Source: Bacteroidota bacterium (lineage in GTDB: Bacteria > Bacteroidota > Bacteroidia > Chitinophagales > Chitinophagaceae). Taken from it: 64,000 bases of DNA. The notes beneath the pieces are model-generated. The model was not told the DNA's origin and did no database searches. It worked only from the letters and a program-made list of their open reading frames with translations. The stretch spans positions 1-64,000 of the forward strand of contig JAFAEM010000031.1 of the NCBI GenBank assembly GCA_023424015.1, in the 5' to 3' direction. The position numbers were made by a program, and so were the translations under genes. This document shows, one piece after another, positions 36,181 to 43,845 of this stretch (its first letter is position 1; each line of letters starts with the position of its first letter).

Positions 36181-38019
36181 CTACCGCGAGATAAAATCTC
36201 CGTATACCCACTGCATCAGGGCCTTACCTGCTTCCACCTGGGACTCACCCACCCCGCCTTCGGTGTGTATCGGCTGTTTCCCAACATTATCATAGATCAG
36301 GGTGCCCGACGAATCAACCAGTCCAAACCCATTATTGAAGGTAAAAAAGGCCCATTCCCGGGCAGAACTATCGGCCATATTCCTGCTAAATGGAAAATCA
36401 TCGCCCTTAAAACCCAGTTGTCGCGTCAACGTACTGGCAATGTCCAGTTGGGAAACAACTTTGTCCACCAGCTTGGCTTTCTCCACCGCGCCCCCCAGGA
36501 ATAGTATAGGTATCCTGAAATCATCAGCCTTGTTGTCGCTTTTTGGCAAGGGGTGACCATGGTCCCCGGTTATGACCACGACCGTATTATTCCACCAGCG
36601 CTGGCGTTTACACTCATCGATGAATTCATGCACCACTGCGTCGGTATAATGCATGGAGTTAAGAAACTTGTCCGTATTATCATTACCACTGAATACCGGC
36701 GGAACCGGGGTTTCAAAAGGTTCATGACTGGTAAGGGTAAGCCAGGTAGCAAAAAAAGGCTGCTTTGCTTTATTGATATCGGAGATCACACGTTTCATCA
36801 CAATACCATCGTGTGCGCCCCATTTTGAATTCATATCCTTTTCATCAAAATCGTCTTTACCTATTATGGGATCAAATCCTCCATACAAGAGATAGGATTT
36901 TATATTGGCAAACTCGGGTTCACCGCCATAAAAGAATGGTGAGGAATAACCTTTTTCTTTAAAAAACTTTGAAAGCACCTGCAAAGTCTGCGATTTGGCC
37001 GGGGAATGAATGATGGTAGTTGCCGGCATCGCCGGATAACCGCTCAGGATCGCCGGAATTCCCTTGTTGGTTCGGTCGCCACTCGCAAAAGCATTACTAA
37101 AATAAACTCCTTCATTCCGAAGGCGATTGAAGTGAGGTGTTACTTCCACCTGTTCAATCGCGAGATCCAGGACTTTCTGCGTAAAACTTTCCCAGATGAT
37201 AAAAAGGATGTTGACAGAATCGTTGTCCTTCGAACGAATGAACTGGTATGTTTTATCTGATGCAGCATACAGACTATCTGTAACCATCTTCAGTTTCTCC
37301 GGTTGCAGGTACTGATATGGATTTTTACCCGAAGAACCTTTACTCACCAGGCTATGTAGAAAATTCCAGGACGCATTGATCGCGGCATGGTTAGCAAAAT
37401 TATTCGTAGAAAAATATACACTGCTTTGATTTAATGGAGCCAGTTGAAAACCACCCCTGATCGGAATGATCAGGCTTCCCATCAATAGTAAGATCAACAA
37501 GGCGGTGATAATTCTGAACCTGGTTTGTGGACCAAAGAATATTTTCCTGATTATTTTATTAAACGCAAAAAAGAACAGCGCGACCACCACCACGAAACCA
37601 ATCGCGAACCAAAACAGTGGCAGGTGACTGACAGATGCCAGGGCTTCCCTCGGCGTGGACAGGAACTTTAGTGGCGTCGTATCGATCCTGAAACCCCATT
37701 GGGCATAAACTTCGAGGTCGGCAATGGAGAGGAGCAGGATAAGCAGTAGTACAATAAATGTGTACACTTTATAGACCAGGGGTTGCCGGAAAAACGACAG
37801 GACCAGGCTTAGCAACACTAAAACACAAACAGGTGCCAGGATATAAGCTGCTACTGACAGGTCCATCTTCATCCCATACCACAAAGTCGACAAAGCTGTT
37901 CCCCGGCTAAGCTGGCTTGTCTTTTCAAGATGATACAATAGAAAACTGATGCGCATCAATTCAAAGAACAATACCCAGCTAATAAAATAAAGCAGTAAAA
38001 ATTTGAACTTCGAAGTCAT
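36181..38019 (-). CDS. LTA-synthase-type membrane sulfatase (phosphoglycerol/phosphoethanolamine transferase family)
   Basis: A 612-residue protein with five N-terminal transmembrane helices (~1-200) and a periplasmic sulfatase-fold domain (~265-560). The metal site residues are visible in LFIIWES, GDRTNKGIPA (Thr nucleophile position), KWGAHDG and ITGDHGHPL. Gram-positive relatives polymerise lipoteichoic acid; Gram-negative relatives transfer phosphoglycerol or phosphoethanolamine to envelope lipids or glycans, the likelier role here. It lies between nusG and rplK, a place normally without another gene. A hairpin of terminator type ends about 10 bp before its ATG. Confidence 0.85.
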   Translation of the reverse strand: MTSKFKFLLLYFISWVLFFELMRISFLLYHLEKTSQLSRGTALSTLWYGMKMDLSVAAYILAPVCVLVLLSLVLSFFRQPLVYKVYTFIVLLLILLLSIADLEVYAQWGFRIDTTPLKFLSTPREALASVSHLPLFWFAIGFVVVVALFFFAFNKIIRKIFFGPQTRFRIITALLILLLMGSLIIPIRGGFQLAPLNQSSVYFSTNNFANHAAINASWNFLHSLVSKGSSGKNPYQYLQPEKLKMVTDSLYAASDKTYQFIRSKDNDSVNILFIIWESFTQKVLDLAIEQVEVTPHFNRLRNEGVYFSNAFASGDRTNKGIPAILSGYPAMPATTIIHSPAKSQTLQVLSKFFKEKGYSSPFFYGGEPEFANIKSYLLYGGFDPIIGKDDFDEKDMNSKWGAHDGIVMKRVISDINKAKQPFFATWLTLTSHEPFETPVPPVFSGNDNTDKFLNSMHYTDAVVHEFIDECKRQRWWNNTVVVITGDHGHPLPKSDNKADDFRIPILFLGGAVEKAKLVDKVVSQLDIASTLTRQLGFKGDDFPFSRNMADSSAREWAFFTFNNGFGLVDSSGTLIYDNVGKQPIHTEGGVGESQVEAGKALMQWVYGDFISR

Positions 38020-38029
38020 TACTAAAAAT

Positions 38030-38061
38030 AAAAACCGGCAGGATCATATCCATGCCGGTCC
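38030..38061 (-). terminator. Terminator or attenuator after nusG
   Basis: On the - strand ACCGGCA...TGCCGGT is followed by TTTTTATTTTT. Its tail ends about 10 bp before the ATG of the sulfatase gene, which therefore depends on read-through or on an overlapping promoter. Confidence 0.75.
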
Positions 38062-38084
38062 AAAAAGTTGCTTCTAAAAACTGT

Positions 38085-38666
38085 CTAGCTTATTTTTTCC
38101 ACCTGCATGTAATTAAGTTCAACAGGCGTAGACCGGCCGAATATCTTAACCGTTACTTTTAATTTCTTCTTTTCATCATTTACATCTTCGATCACTCCGT
38201 TGAAGTCGTTGAATGGTCCTTCGATGATCTTGATGGTCTCTCCTACGATAAAGGGCTCGCTCATGCTTATACCGCCTGCTTCCGCCATTTCATCCATTTT
38301 ACCAAGCATCTTGTTCACTTCCGCTTTGCGCAAGGCGATTGGATTTTCTTTGCCAAGGAAATGAATAACGCTGTTGGTATTTTTAATGGTATCCCTGAGA
38401 TCGTCACTGAGTTTTCCGTCGAGCACTTCAATCATCACATAGCCGGGATAGTAGTTGCGCTCACGCATGACTTTTTTCCCGTTCACTACTTTATATACTT
38501 TCTCCACAGGCAGGAAAACCTGTTTGACCACATCGCTCCAGCCGCCTCTGGATATCTCCTTGTCAAGGTATTCTTTTACCTTTCTTTCCTTACCGCTAAC
38601 TACCCGAAGTACGAACCACTTTGAGTCCTGCTGCGCATGCTCTTTATTTTCCGTCGTAACTTCCAT
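38085..38666 (-). CDS. nusG: Transcription termination/antitermination factor NusG
   Basis: A 193-residue NusG. The N-terminal NGN domain (WFVLRVVSGKERKVKEYL, YPGYVMIEV) binds RNA polymerase, and the C-terminal KOW domain (GETIKIIEGPFNDFNGVIED) binds Rho or S10. Its start codon shares one base with the secE stop codon (TAATG), a typical coupled arrangement. Confidence 0.99.
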   Translation of the reverse strand: MEVTTENKEHAQQDSKWFVLRVVSGKERKVKEYLDKEISRGGWSDVVKQVFLPVEKVYKVVNGKKVMRERNYYPGYVMIEVLDGKLSDDLRDTIKNTNSVIHFLGKENPIALRKAEVNKMLGKMDEMAEAGGISMSEPFIVGETIKIIEGPFNDFNGVIEDVNDEKKKLKVTVKIFGRSTPVELNYMQVEKIS

Positions 38667-38863
38667 TAGTTATAGAATTGATTATATACAAATTTCAAAG
38701 TACCGGCGATCCCCATATCCATCAGCCAGATAACCCCGGTTATAATAATGGTGGCAACGAGTACGATCATGGTTGACTGTTGAAGCTGCTGCCAGTTAGG
38801 CCAGGTCACTTTTTCAGTAAGTTCCTTGTACGACTCTTTTAAATAACTGGTAATCTTGTTCAT
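38666..38863 (-). CDS. secE: Preprotein translocase subunit SecE
   Basis: A 65-residue single-helix SecE: amphipathic KESYKELTEKVTWPNWQQL followed by the transmembrane segment at ~32-52. It joins SecY and SecG in the inner-membrane translocon. It is translationally coupled to nusG and lies after tRNA-Trp. Confidence 0.97.
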   Translation of the reverse strand: MNKITSYLKESYKELTEKVTWPNWQQLQQSTMIVLVATIIITGVIWLMDMGIAGTLKFVYNQFYN

Positions 38864-38870
38864 ACAACAA

Positions 38871-38943
38871 TTTAAAATTTGAAATTTTGAAAATTTGATA
38901 ATGAACTTAGAAAGTCGACATTTTTCAAATTGTCAATTTATTT
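38871..38943. repeat. Inverted octad-register array between tRNA-Trp and secE
   Basis: TTTAAAAT TTGAAATT TTGAAAAT TTGATAAT (38871-38902) is mirrored by ATTTTTCA AATTGTCA ATTTATTT near 38920-38943. It fills the gap between the tRNA 3' end and the secE start. Confidence 0.65.
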
Positions 38944-38945
38944 CG

Positions 38946-39016
38946 CACGGGCACTAGGATTCGAACCCAGATCAAAGGTTTTGGAGACCCGTATGCTACC
39001 GTTGCACCATGCCCGT
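38946..39016 (-). tRNA. tRNA-Trp (anticodon CCA)
   Basis: A 71-nt tRNA with acceptor ACGGGCA/TGCCCGT, anticodon loop CTCCAAA and T-loop TTCGAAT. Position between tuf and secE is conserved in Bacteroidota. The lowest base pair of the anticodon stem is a mismatch. Confidence 0.95.
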
Positions 39017-39024
39017 ATATTTCT

Positions 39025-39060
39025 AGACCCGTATCCCGCTATCAGCGGGACCATGCCCGT
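39025..39060 (-). pseudogene. tRNA-Trp 5'-half copy with palindrome in the D-loop
   Basis: Directly upstream of the intact tRNA-Trp a 36-nt copy has the acceptor 5' strand and TGGT. Then the palindrome TCCCGCTGATAGCGGGA (39034-39050) replaces eleven D-loop bases, followed by TACGGGTCT. It stops before the anticodon and cannot be functional. The design is the same as in the tRNA-Leu copies at 16032 and 16132. Confidence 0.82.
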
Positions 39061-39061
39061 A

Positions 39062-39182
39062 GAAAGCTAAAAGCTATCCTCCAACTGGCGGACAGCTTTT
39101 AGCATATGTCACAAAGATATAAAATCTTTTGTAAAATAAAGCCTGACGGCTCGTAGCCAAAAGCTCGTAGCTCGCAGCTTCA
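39062..39182. repeat. Heptad-register repeats after tuf (AGCTCGT family) and hairpin
   Basis: AGCCAAA AGCTCGT AGCTCGC AGCTTCA (39155-39182) are in 7-bp register and touch the tuf stop codon at 39184. At 39065-39109 the arms GCTAAAAGCT and AGCTTTTAGC form a hairpin. The units share the GAGC core of the rplJ-rplL array. Confidence 0.75.
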
Positions 39183-39183
39183 T

Positions 39184-40371
39184 TTATTTAATGATCTCAG
39201 TCACCTGGCCGGCACCAACAGTACGACCACCTTCGCGGATCGCGAACTTCAAACCTTTCTCCATCGCGATAGGTTGGATCAGTTTTACTGTCAGCGATGT
39301 GTTATCGCCAGGCATTACCATCTCAGTTCCTGCGTTCAGTTCAACTTCACCGGTAACGTCTGTTGTACGGAAGTAGAATTGAGGGCGGTATTTGTTGAAG
39401 AATGGTGTATGACGACCACCTTCATCTTTGCTCAGTACGTAAACTTCGCATTTGAATTCAGTGTGTGGAGTGATAGATCCGGGTTTTACGATTACCATAC
39501 CACGACGGATCTGGGTTTTTTCAATACCACGGAGCAGCAGACCTGCGTTATCACCAGCTTCACCTTCATCCAACAGTTTGCGGAACATTTCCACACCTGT
39601 AACTGTAGAAGTCAAAGGCTGTTCGATCAGACCAACGATCTCAACTGGCTCACCAACTTTGATACGACCTCTTTCGATACGTCCTGTAGCAACAGTACCA
39701 CGACCTGTGATAGAGAATACATCCTCTACAGACATCAGGAATGGCAGATCAACCGGACGTGGAGGCAGCGGAATATAGCTATCAACGGCAGCCATCAGTT
39801 CGTTCACTGCGGTTACCCATTGCTCTGTGCCAGCCAGGGCGCCAGTTGCAGAACCTTTAATGATCGGAGTGTTGTCGCCATCAAAGCCATTCTTTGTCAA
39901 CAGCTCGCGGATTTCCATTTCAACGAGTTCCAGAAGCTCAGGATCGTCAACCAGGTCAACTTTATTCATGAAAACCACCATGCTGGGTACACCTACCTGG
40001 CGGGCAAGCAGGATGTGCTCCCTTGTCTGGGGCATAGGACCATCAGTAGCGGCTACAACTAAAATAGCTCCGTCCATCTGGGCAGCACCAGTGATCATGT
40101 TCTTTACATAGTCAGCGTGACCAGGGCAGTCAACGTGTGCATAGTGACGGTTATCAGTTTGATATTCAACGTGCGCAGTGTTGATCGTGATACCTCTTTC
40201 TTTTTCCTCCGGGGCGCCATCAATCTCATCATATTTTCTCGCCTGTGCAAGACCTCTTTTAGAAAGGATCTCGGTAATAGCGGCAGTCAATGTGGTTTTA
40301 CCATGGTCAACGTGACCAATTGTGCCAATGTTTACGTGGGGTTTCTCCCTCTTGAAGGTCTCTTTTGACAT
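39184..40371 (-). CDS. tuf: Elongation factor Tu
   Basis: A 395-residue EF-Tu. GHVDHGKT (P loop), DCPGHADYVKNMITGAAQMDG, NKVD and the domain 2/3 signatures are intact. It delivers aminoacyl-tRNA to the ribosome. It follows four tRNA genes on the same strand as in enterobacterial tufB, so tRNAs and mRNA probably come from one transcript. Confidence 0.99.
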   Translation of the reverse strand: MSKETFKREKPHVNIGTIGHVDHGKTTLTAAITEILSKRGLAQARKYDEIDGAPEEKERGITINTAHVEYQTDNRHYAHVDCPGHADYVKNMITGAAQMDGAILVVAATDGPMPQTREHILLARQVGVPSMVVFMNKVDLVDDPELLELVEMEIRELLTKNGFDGDNTPIIKGSATGALAGTEQWVTAVNELMAAVDSYIPLPPRPVDLPFLMSVEDVFSITGRGTVATGRIERGRIKVGEPVEIVGLIEQPLTSTVTGVEMFRKLLDEGEAGDNAGLLLRGIEKTQIRRGMVIVKPGSITPHTEFKCEVYVLSKDEGGRHTPFFNKYRPQFYFRTTDVTGEVELNAGTEMVMPGDNTSLTVKLIQPIAMEKGLKFAIREGGRTVGAGQVTEIIK

Positions 40372-40428
40372 TGTTATCGATTTTTAGTTGTGTTTCGAAT
40401 GTTTGTTTAGTTATTGAACAAAGCGTTG

Positions 40429-40500
<72 letters not shown>

Positions 40501-40590
40501 AATAGTTCAGTAGGCAGTAACAGTTGGCAGTTCCCGGGCAGTGCCGCCGAGCAACTGCAGACTATCAACAGCAGGCTACCAACTGATGAG

Positions 40591-40663
40591 AGCGGAAGAC
40601 GAGGCTCGAACTCGCCACCTATAGCTTGGAAGGCTATCGCTCTACCAAATGAGCTACTTCCGC
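40591..40663 (-). tRNA. tRNA-Gly (anticodon TCC)
   Basis: A 73-nt tRNA: GCGGAAG/CTTCCGC acceptor stem, anticodon arm ATAGC-CTTCCAA-GCTAT and T-loop TTCGAGC. Confidence 0.96.
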
Positions 40664-40757
40664 TGATTGCTTGAAAATAGGAAAGCCCTGGCTTTTGAAG
40701 GCTTCCAATTTTTCAAAAAAAGAACTGTTGTTGTGGAGTCATTTAAAACATCTTCGC

Positions 40758-40784
40758 ATTTCCACATTTCCACATTTCCAAATT
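40758..40784. repeat. Octad-register array between tRNA genes
   Basis: ATTTCCAC ATTTCCAC ATTTCCAA ATT keeps an 8-bp register and resembles the ATTTTCAA units after rpoC. It lies just downstream (on the - strand) of tRNA-Tyr. Confidence 0.65.
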
Positions 40785-40790
40785 AAAACG

Positions 40791-40873
<83 letters not shown>

Positions 40874-40918
40874 AAAACAAGATCAAAACAAAGCTGCCTT
40901 TGCCCGATTTGCTAGCTG

Positions 40919-40991
40919 AGCCACTTGTCGGAATCGAACCAACGACCTACTGATTACAAATCAGTTGCTCTACCAGCTGAGCTAAAGTGGC
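40919..40991 (-). tRNA. tRNA-Thr (anticodon TGT)
   Basis: A 73-nt tRNA: GCCACTT/AAGTGGC acceptor stem, anticodon arm ACTGA-TTTGTAA-TCAGT and T-loop TTCGATT. It is first in the Thr-Tyr-Gly-Thr-tuf series. Confidence 0.96.
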
Positions 40992-41069
40992 GCTTTTTCC
41001 TTATTTATCAAGGCATACCGCCGAGAAAAATGTAATAATAAAGAACTTACCCCTAAAATTTTAGGAAGG

Positions 41070-41098
41070 CAAAGGTAAGGGAATTTAAGAATTGCAAA
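41070..41098 (-). promoter_or_regulatory. Promoter of the tRNA-tuf operon
   Basis: TTTG, a 17-bp spacer and TACCTTTG on the - strand. The match to the Bacteroidota consensus is excellent, and the -7 region is identical to those of rplKAJL and rpoBC. Confidence 0.8.
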
Positions 41099-41150
41099 AA
41101 TTTTGAAAGGGGAATTTTTTATTTGTTTTCAGGTAGTTGGGAGGAGAGGC

Positions 41151-41337
41151 TGGATGCTGGATGCTGGATACTTGATACTAGATGCTGGATATTGGATGCT
41201 GGATGTTTCCAGTTCCCCTCTACTTGGGAGTGGGCTGGGATGAGGCCGATGCTGGATACTGGATACTGGATGCTGGATGCTGGAGCTAATGTGCCAGTAT
41301 CAAGAATCTAGTATCCAGTATCTAGTATCTAGTATCC
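41151..41337. repeat. Large inverted heptad array (GGATGCT / AGTATCC family)
   Basis: Units such as GGATGCT, GGATACT and AGATGCT run in 7-bp register at 41151-41205 and again at 41247-41284. AGTATCC and AGTATCT, their reverse complement, run at ~41297-41337. The array ends exactly where the terminator of the hibernation factor begins. Confidence 0.88.
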
Positions 41338-41361
41338 AAAAAAAAAGACCCCGAAGGGTCT
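41338..41361 (-). terminator. Terminator of the hibernation factor gene
   Basis: On the - strand AGACCC-TTCG-GGGTCT plus nine T residues, a near-ideal intrinsic terminator. Confidence 0.92.
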
Positions 41362-41371
41362 AAGTCTTTTT

Positions 41372-41671
41372 TCATGCTGCCTGCTTTTGTTTTTTTCGTT
41401 TTATTTGGTTGACGATGGAGTCAAATGCATCGTCGAAAGATTCTTCAAATGATTTACTGGTTGATTTCACAAAAAATTCGTGCCGTGGTACATGGATCCT
41501 GATCTCAGCGATCTTGTCTTTAATGTTGTGAACTACATTGTCGAGCTTCAGAAACACGCTTACTTTTATGATACGGTCATGAAAAGTATTTAGCTTTTCA
41601 AGTTTCCGGTTGATATACGCTACCAGCCTGGAATCCGCATCAAACCGAACAGTTTGAATGTTTACATTCAT
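41372..41671 (-). CDS. Ribosome hibernation promoting factor (short HPF/RaiA)
   Basis: A 99-residue protein from MNVNIQTVRFDAD; a three-residue longer start at 41680 is possible. It has the beta-alpha-beta-beta-beta-alpha pattern, with KLEKLNTFHDRIIKVSVFLK and the basic C-terminal helix (SIVNQIKRKKQKQ). It binds the 30S decoding region and inactivates ribosomes in slow growth. The C-terminal dimerising domain of long HPF is absent. Confidence 0.9.
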   Translation of the reverse strand: MNVNIQTVRFDADSRLVAYINRKLEKLNTFHDRIIKVSVFLKLDNVVHNIKDKIAEIRIHVPRHEFFVKSTSKSFEESFDDAFDSIVNQIKRKKQKQAA

Positions 41672-41868
41672 AGTCGTCACATTTTTAACGGTGAAATAAT
41701 AAATAAAGAGCTAGAAAAGAATAGAATTAATACAATAGGATGGAGTTGATTAGTACTGCGTTGAAGTTACATCAAAAAGCAGGAAATTCAAACATTTCGT
41801 GCTATTAATTTTATTGTAAAAAGCGTCTGAATTATTATTCTTTCGTCTCATATTTTGAGCTATAACAA

Positions 41869-42771
41869 TTATGGCTTCGGATGAGCTTTTTTATGCACAT
41901 CTTTCAACTTCTCGATGGTGTTATGTGTATAGACCTGCGTTGCAGCCAGGCTGGCATGTCCCAGCAACTCCTTTACCGCATTCAGGTCTGCCCCATTATT
42001 CATCAGGTGCGTAGCGAAAGTATGCCGCAGAACGTGTGGACTCTTTTTGTTTAAGGTACTTGCGCGGCCCAGGTAGTCGTTGACTAGCAGCCAGGCGTAT
42101 TTGGGATACAGTTTTTTCCCTTTTTCGGTTACTAATAAGGAGTCATCCGCATTTTCAAAGGTCTTTTTCTTCAAACGCCGGTATTCATTTATATCTTCAA
42201 ATAGATCCCTGCTCACCGGTATGATCCTCTCCTTATTGCCTTTACCCATAACACGCAGTTGCAGCCTTGACTGATCCAGTTGTTTCTCTTTGAGGTTGAT
42301 CAACTCGCTGAGACGCATACCAGTGGCGTAAAAAATCGAGATCAGCATACGGGCATTCAGGGTTTTCCAGTCTTCAGTGGAGGTATCCAGGGTTTTGAGC
42401 AGCTGCCGGGTATCCTGCTCTTTTACAAAAACCGGCAAACGCCTGCTAACCTTTGCCGTAACCAGGTTTGCGGTGGGAACAGCATCAATATTTCCCCGTT
42501 TTAGGTGGTATTTAAAAAAGGACCGGAGCGTTGAAATCTTCCGGTTGATGGATCGGGAGGCCAGCTTCTCTTCCTTCAGCCCCGCCAGCCAGCTCCGTAT
42601 CAGGGTATGATTGATCTCACTGATGGGGGGGGCGTCAAAACTTTGCTCCATATAGGTAAAAAAAGAGCTGATATCGTTGTCATAAGAAATGATCGTGTGC
42701 TCCGAATACCGTTTTTCAAATTTGAGGTAGTCGAGAAATTCACGGATCCTATCTTCATAATTTCCTGCCAT
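41869..42771 (-). CDS. Site-specific tyrosine recombinase XerC/XerD-type
   Basis: A 300-residue tyrosine recombinase of the length of chromosome-dimer resolvases. The N-terminal SAM-like core-binding domain (~1-100) precedes the catalytic domain with Arg153, Lys177, His246, Arg249, His272 and nucleophile Tyr281 all present. It would resolve chromosome dimers at dif. No integrase-like context (attachment repeats, cargo) is seen; the neighbours are HPF and bS21. XerC versus XerD cannot be told from sequence reading. Confidence 0.9.
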   Translation of the reverse strand: MAGNYEDRIREFLDYLKFEKRYSEHTIISYDNDISSFFTYMEQSFDAPPISEINHTLIRSWLAGLKEEKLASRSINRKISTLRSFFKYHLKRGNIDAVPTANLVTAKVSRRLPVFVKEQDTRQLLKTLDTSTEDWKTLNARMLISIFYATGMRLSELINLKEKQLDQSRLQLRVMGKGNKERIIPVSRDLFEDINEYRRLKKKTFENADDSLLVTEKGKKLYPKYAWLLVNDYLGRASTLNKKSPHVLRHTFATHLMNNGADLNAVKELLGHASLAATQVYTHNTIEKLKDVHKKAHPKP

Positions 42772-42802
42772 ACGGGTGATAAGGACTACAAGCTACACAA
42801 AA

Positions 42803-42831
42803 AAATAGCCACCCCGTGGTCCGGGGCAGCT
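42803..42831 (-). terminator. Terminator after rpsU
   Basis: On the - strand AGCTGCCCCG-GACCA-CGGGGTGGCT followed by ATTTTTTT. It separates rpsU from the recombinase gene. Confidence 0.87.
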
Positions 42832-42860
42832 AATTATTATGCATTAAAAATAACAGTGAG

Positions 42861-43058
42861 TTATTTCTCTATTTTCCCACTTACAATATTCTGACGATAG
42901 ATCGCTTTGAGCACCTCACCACGACGCTTTACAGACGGTTTGGTAAAGCTTTGAAGCTCACGCAATTTCAACAAGGTTTTCGATTTCTCGAACTTCTTTT
43001 TATACTTTTTAAGCGCCTTGTCAATGTTTTCGCAGTCCTTTGAATCAATGATTAACAT
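42861..43058 (-). CDS. rpsU: 30S ribosomal protein S21 (bS21)
   Basis: A 65-residue bS21: DSKDCENIDKALKKYKKKFE and the basic FTKPSVKRRGEVLKAIYRQ segment. In Bacteroidota this protein takes part in sequestering the anti-Shine-Dalgarno end of 16S rRNA, which agrees with the absence of Shine-Dalgarno sequences in this window. It has its own promoter and terminator. Confidence 0.96.
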   Translation of the reverse strand: MLIIDSKDCENIDKALKKYKKKFEKSKTLLKLRELQSFTKPSVKRRGEVLKAIYRQNIVSGKIEK

Positions 43059-43094
43059 AATGTGTATACCTCCCTGGTATGTTTTTTAGGACGG

Positions 43095-43102
43095 CAAAGA
43101 TA
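43095..43102 (-). promoter_or_regulatory. -7 element TATCTTTG for rpsU
   Basis: TATCTTTG matches TAnnTTTG 36 bp before the rpsU start; no clear -33 element at standard spacing. Confidence 0.55.
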
Positions 43103-43195
43103 AGAAATATTATCAAATATTAGAAATGTAACCCGGCCCACATTTTTTTTATAAACTGAATCCGCAACTCCTTTGCATCGCAAGTTGTTTATTTC

Positions 43196-43225
43196 TTGTT
43201 GTTTATATCCTGAAGCTTAGTTTTG
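43196..43225 (+). promoter_or_regulatory. Promoter of riboflavin synthase gene, nearly leaderless
   Basis: TTG at 43196-43198, a 19-bp spacer and TAGTTTTG at 43218-43225. Only four bases separate the -7 element from the ATG at 43230, so the mRNA would have almost no leader and no room for an FMN riboswitch. Confidence 0.6.
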
Positions 43226-43229
43226 CAGG

Positions 43230-43823
43230 ATGTTTACCGGGATCATAGAATTGATGGGAACAGTCACCGACGTTCAGATAAAGGGTTCTAACCGGACTTT
43301 TTGGGTGGAATCTTCCATGTCGGCAGAGCTGAAGGTGGACCAGAGCCTCAGCCATAATGGGGTTTGCCTTACCGTGGAAGAAGTATCCGGTACAAAGCAC
43401 CGCGTAACGGCTATCGGGGAAACGCTTTCCAAGACAAATCTTGGTTCATGGGCCCCCGGTACTAAGGTGAACCTGGAACGCTGTCTCCGGCTGAATGACC
43501 GCCTCGATGGTCATTTTGTCCAGGGCCATATAGATGGTACCGGTATATGCGTCACTAAAGTCGAAAAAGACGGAAGCTTTGAGTATGAAATTGAATTTCC
43601 CCAGGACTTCGCAGCGCTTGTCATTGAAAAAGGTTCAGTTTGCCTGGATGGAATAAGTCTCACTGCATTCCGGGTGATGCAGAACAGACTCACTGTGGCG
43701 ATCATACCTTATACATACCAGCATACTAATTTCCAGTATATCAAAACAGGCGATATGCTGAACATCGAGTTTGACGTGCTGGGAAAGTATATCCAGAGAA
43801 GGTTATATTTGGATAAGCAATAA
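43230..43823 (+). CDS. ribE: Riboflavin synthase alpha subunit
   Basis: A 197-residue enzyme of two similar lumazine-binding barrels. MFTGIIELMG, HNGVCLTVE, LERCLRLNDRLDGHFVQGHIDGTG and CLDGISLT are all typical. It converts two 6,7-dimethyl-8-ribityllumazine molecules into riboflavin and a pyrimidine in the cytoplasm. No other rib gene is next to it. The following genes, starting 22 bp downstream, belong to surface-glycan chemistry. Confidence 0.97.
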   Translation: MFTGIIELMGTVTDVQIKGSNRTFWVESSMSAELKVDQSLSHNGVCLTVEEVSGTKHRVTAIGETLSKTNLGSWAPGTKVNLERCLRLNDRLDGHFVQGHIDGTGICVTKVEKDGSFEYEIEFPQDFAALVIEKGSVCLDGISLTAFRVMQNRLTVAIIPYTYQHTNFQYIKTGDMLNIEFDVLGKYIQRRLYLDKQ

Positions 43824-43845
43824 CTAACCCATTTTATTCACCTTC

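Noticed and set aside
41869..42771. Phage or island integrase
   Set aside because: The protein has XerC/D length and core-gene neighbours; no attachment duplications or cargo were found.
43059..43229. FMN riboswitch before ribE
   Set aside because: The conserved RFN helices are not visible and the promoter lies next to the start codon.
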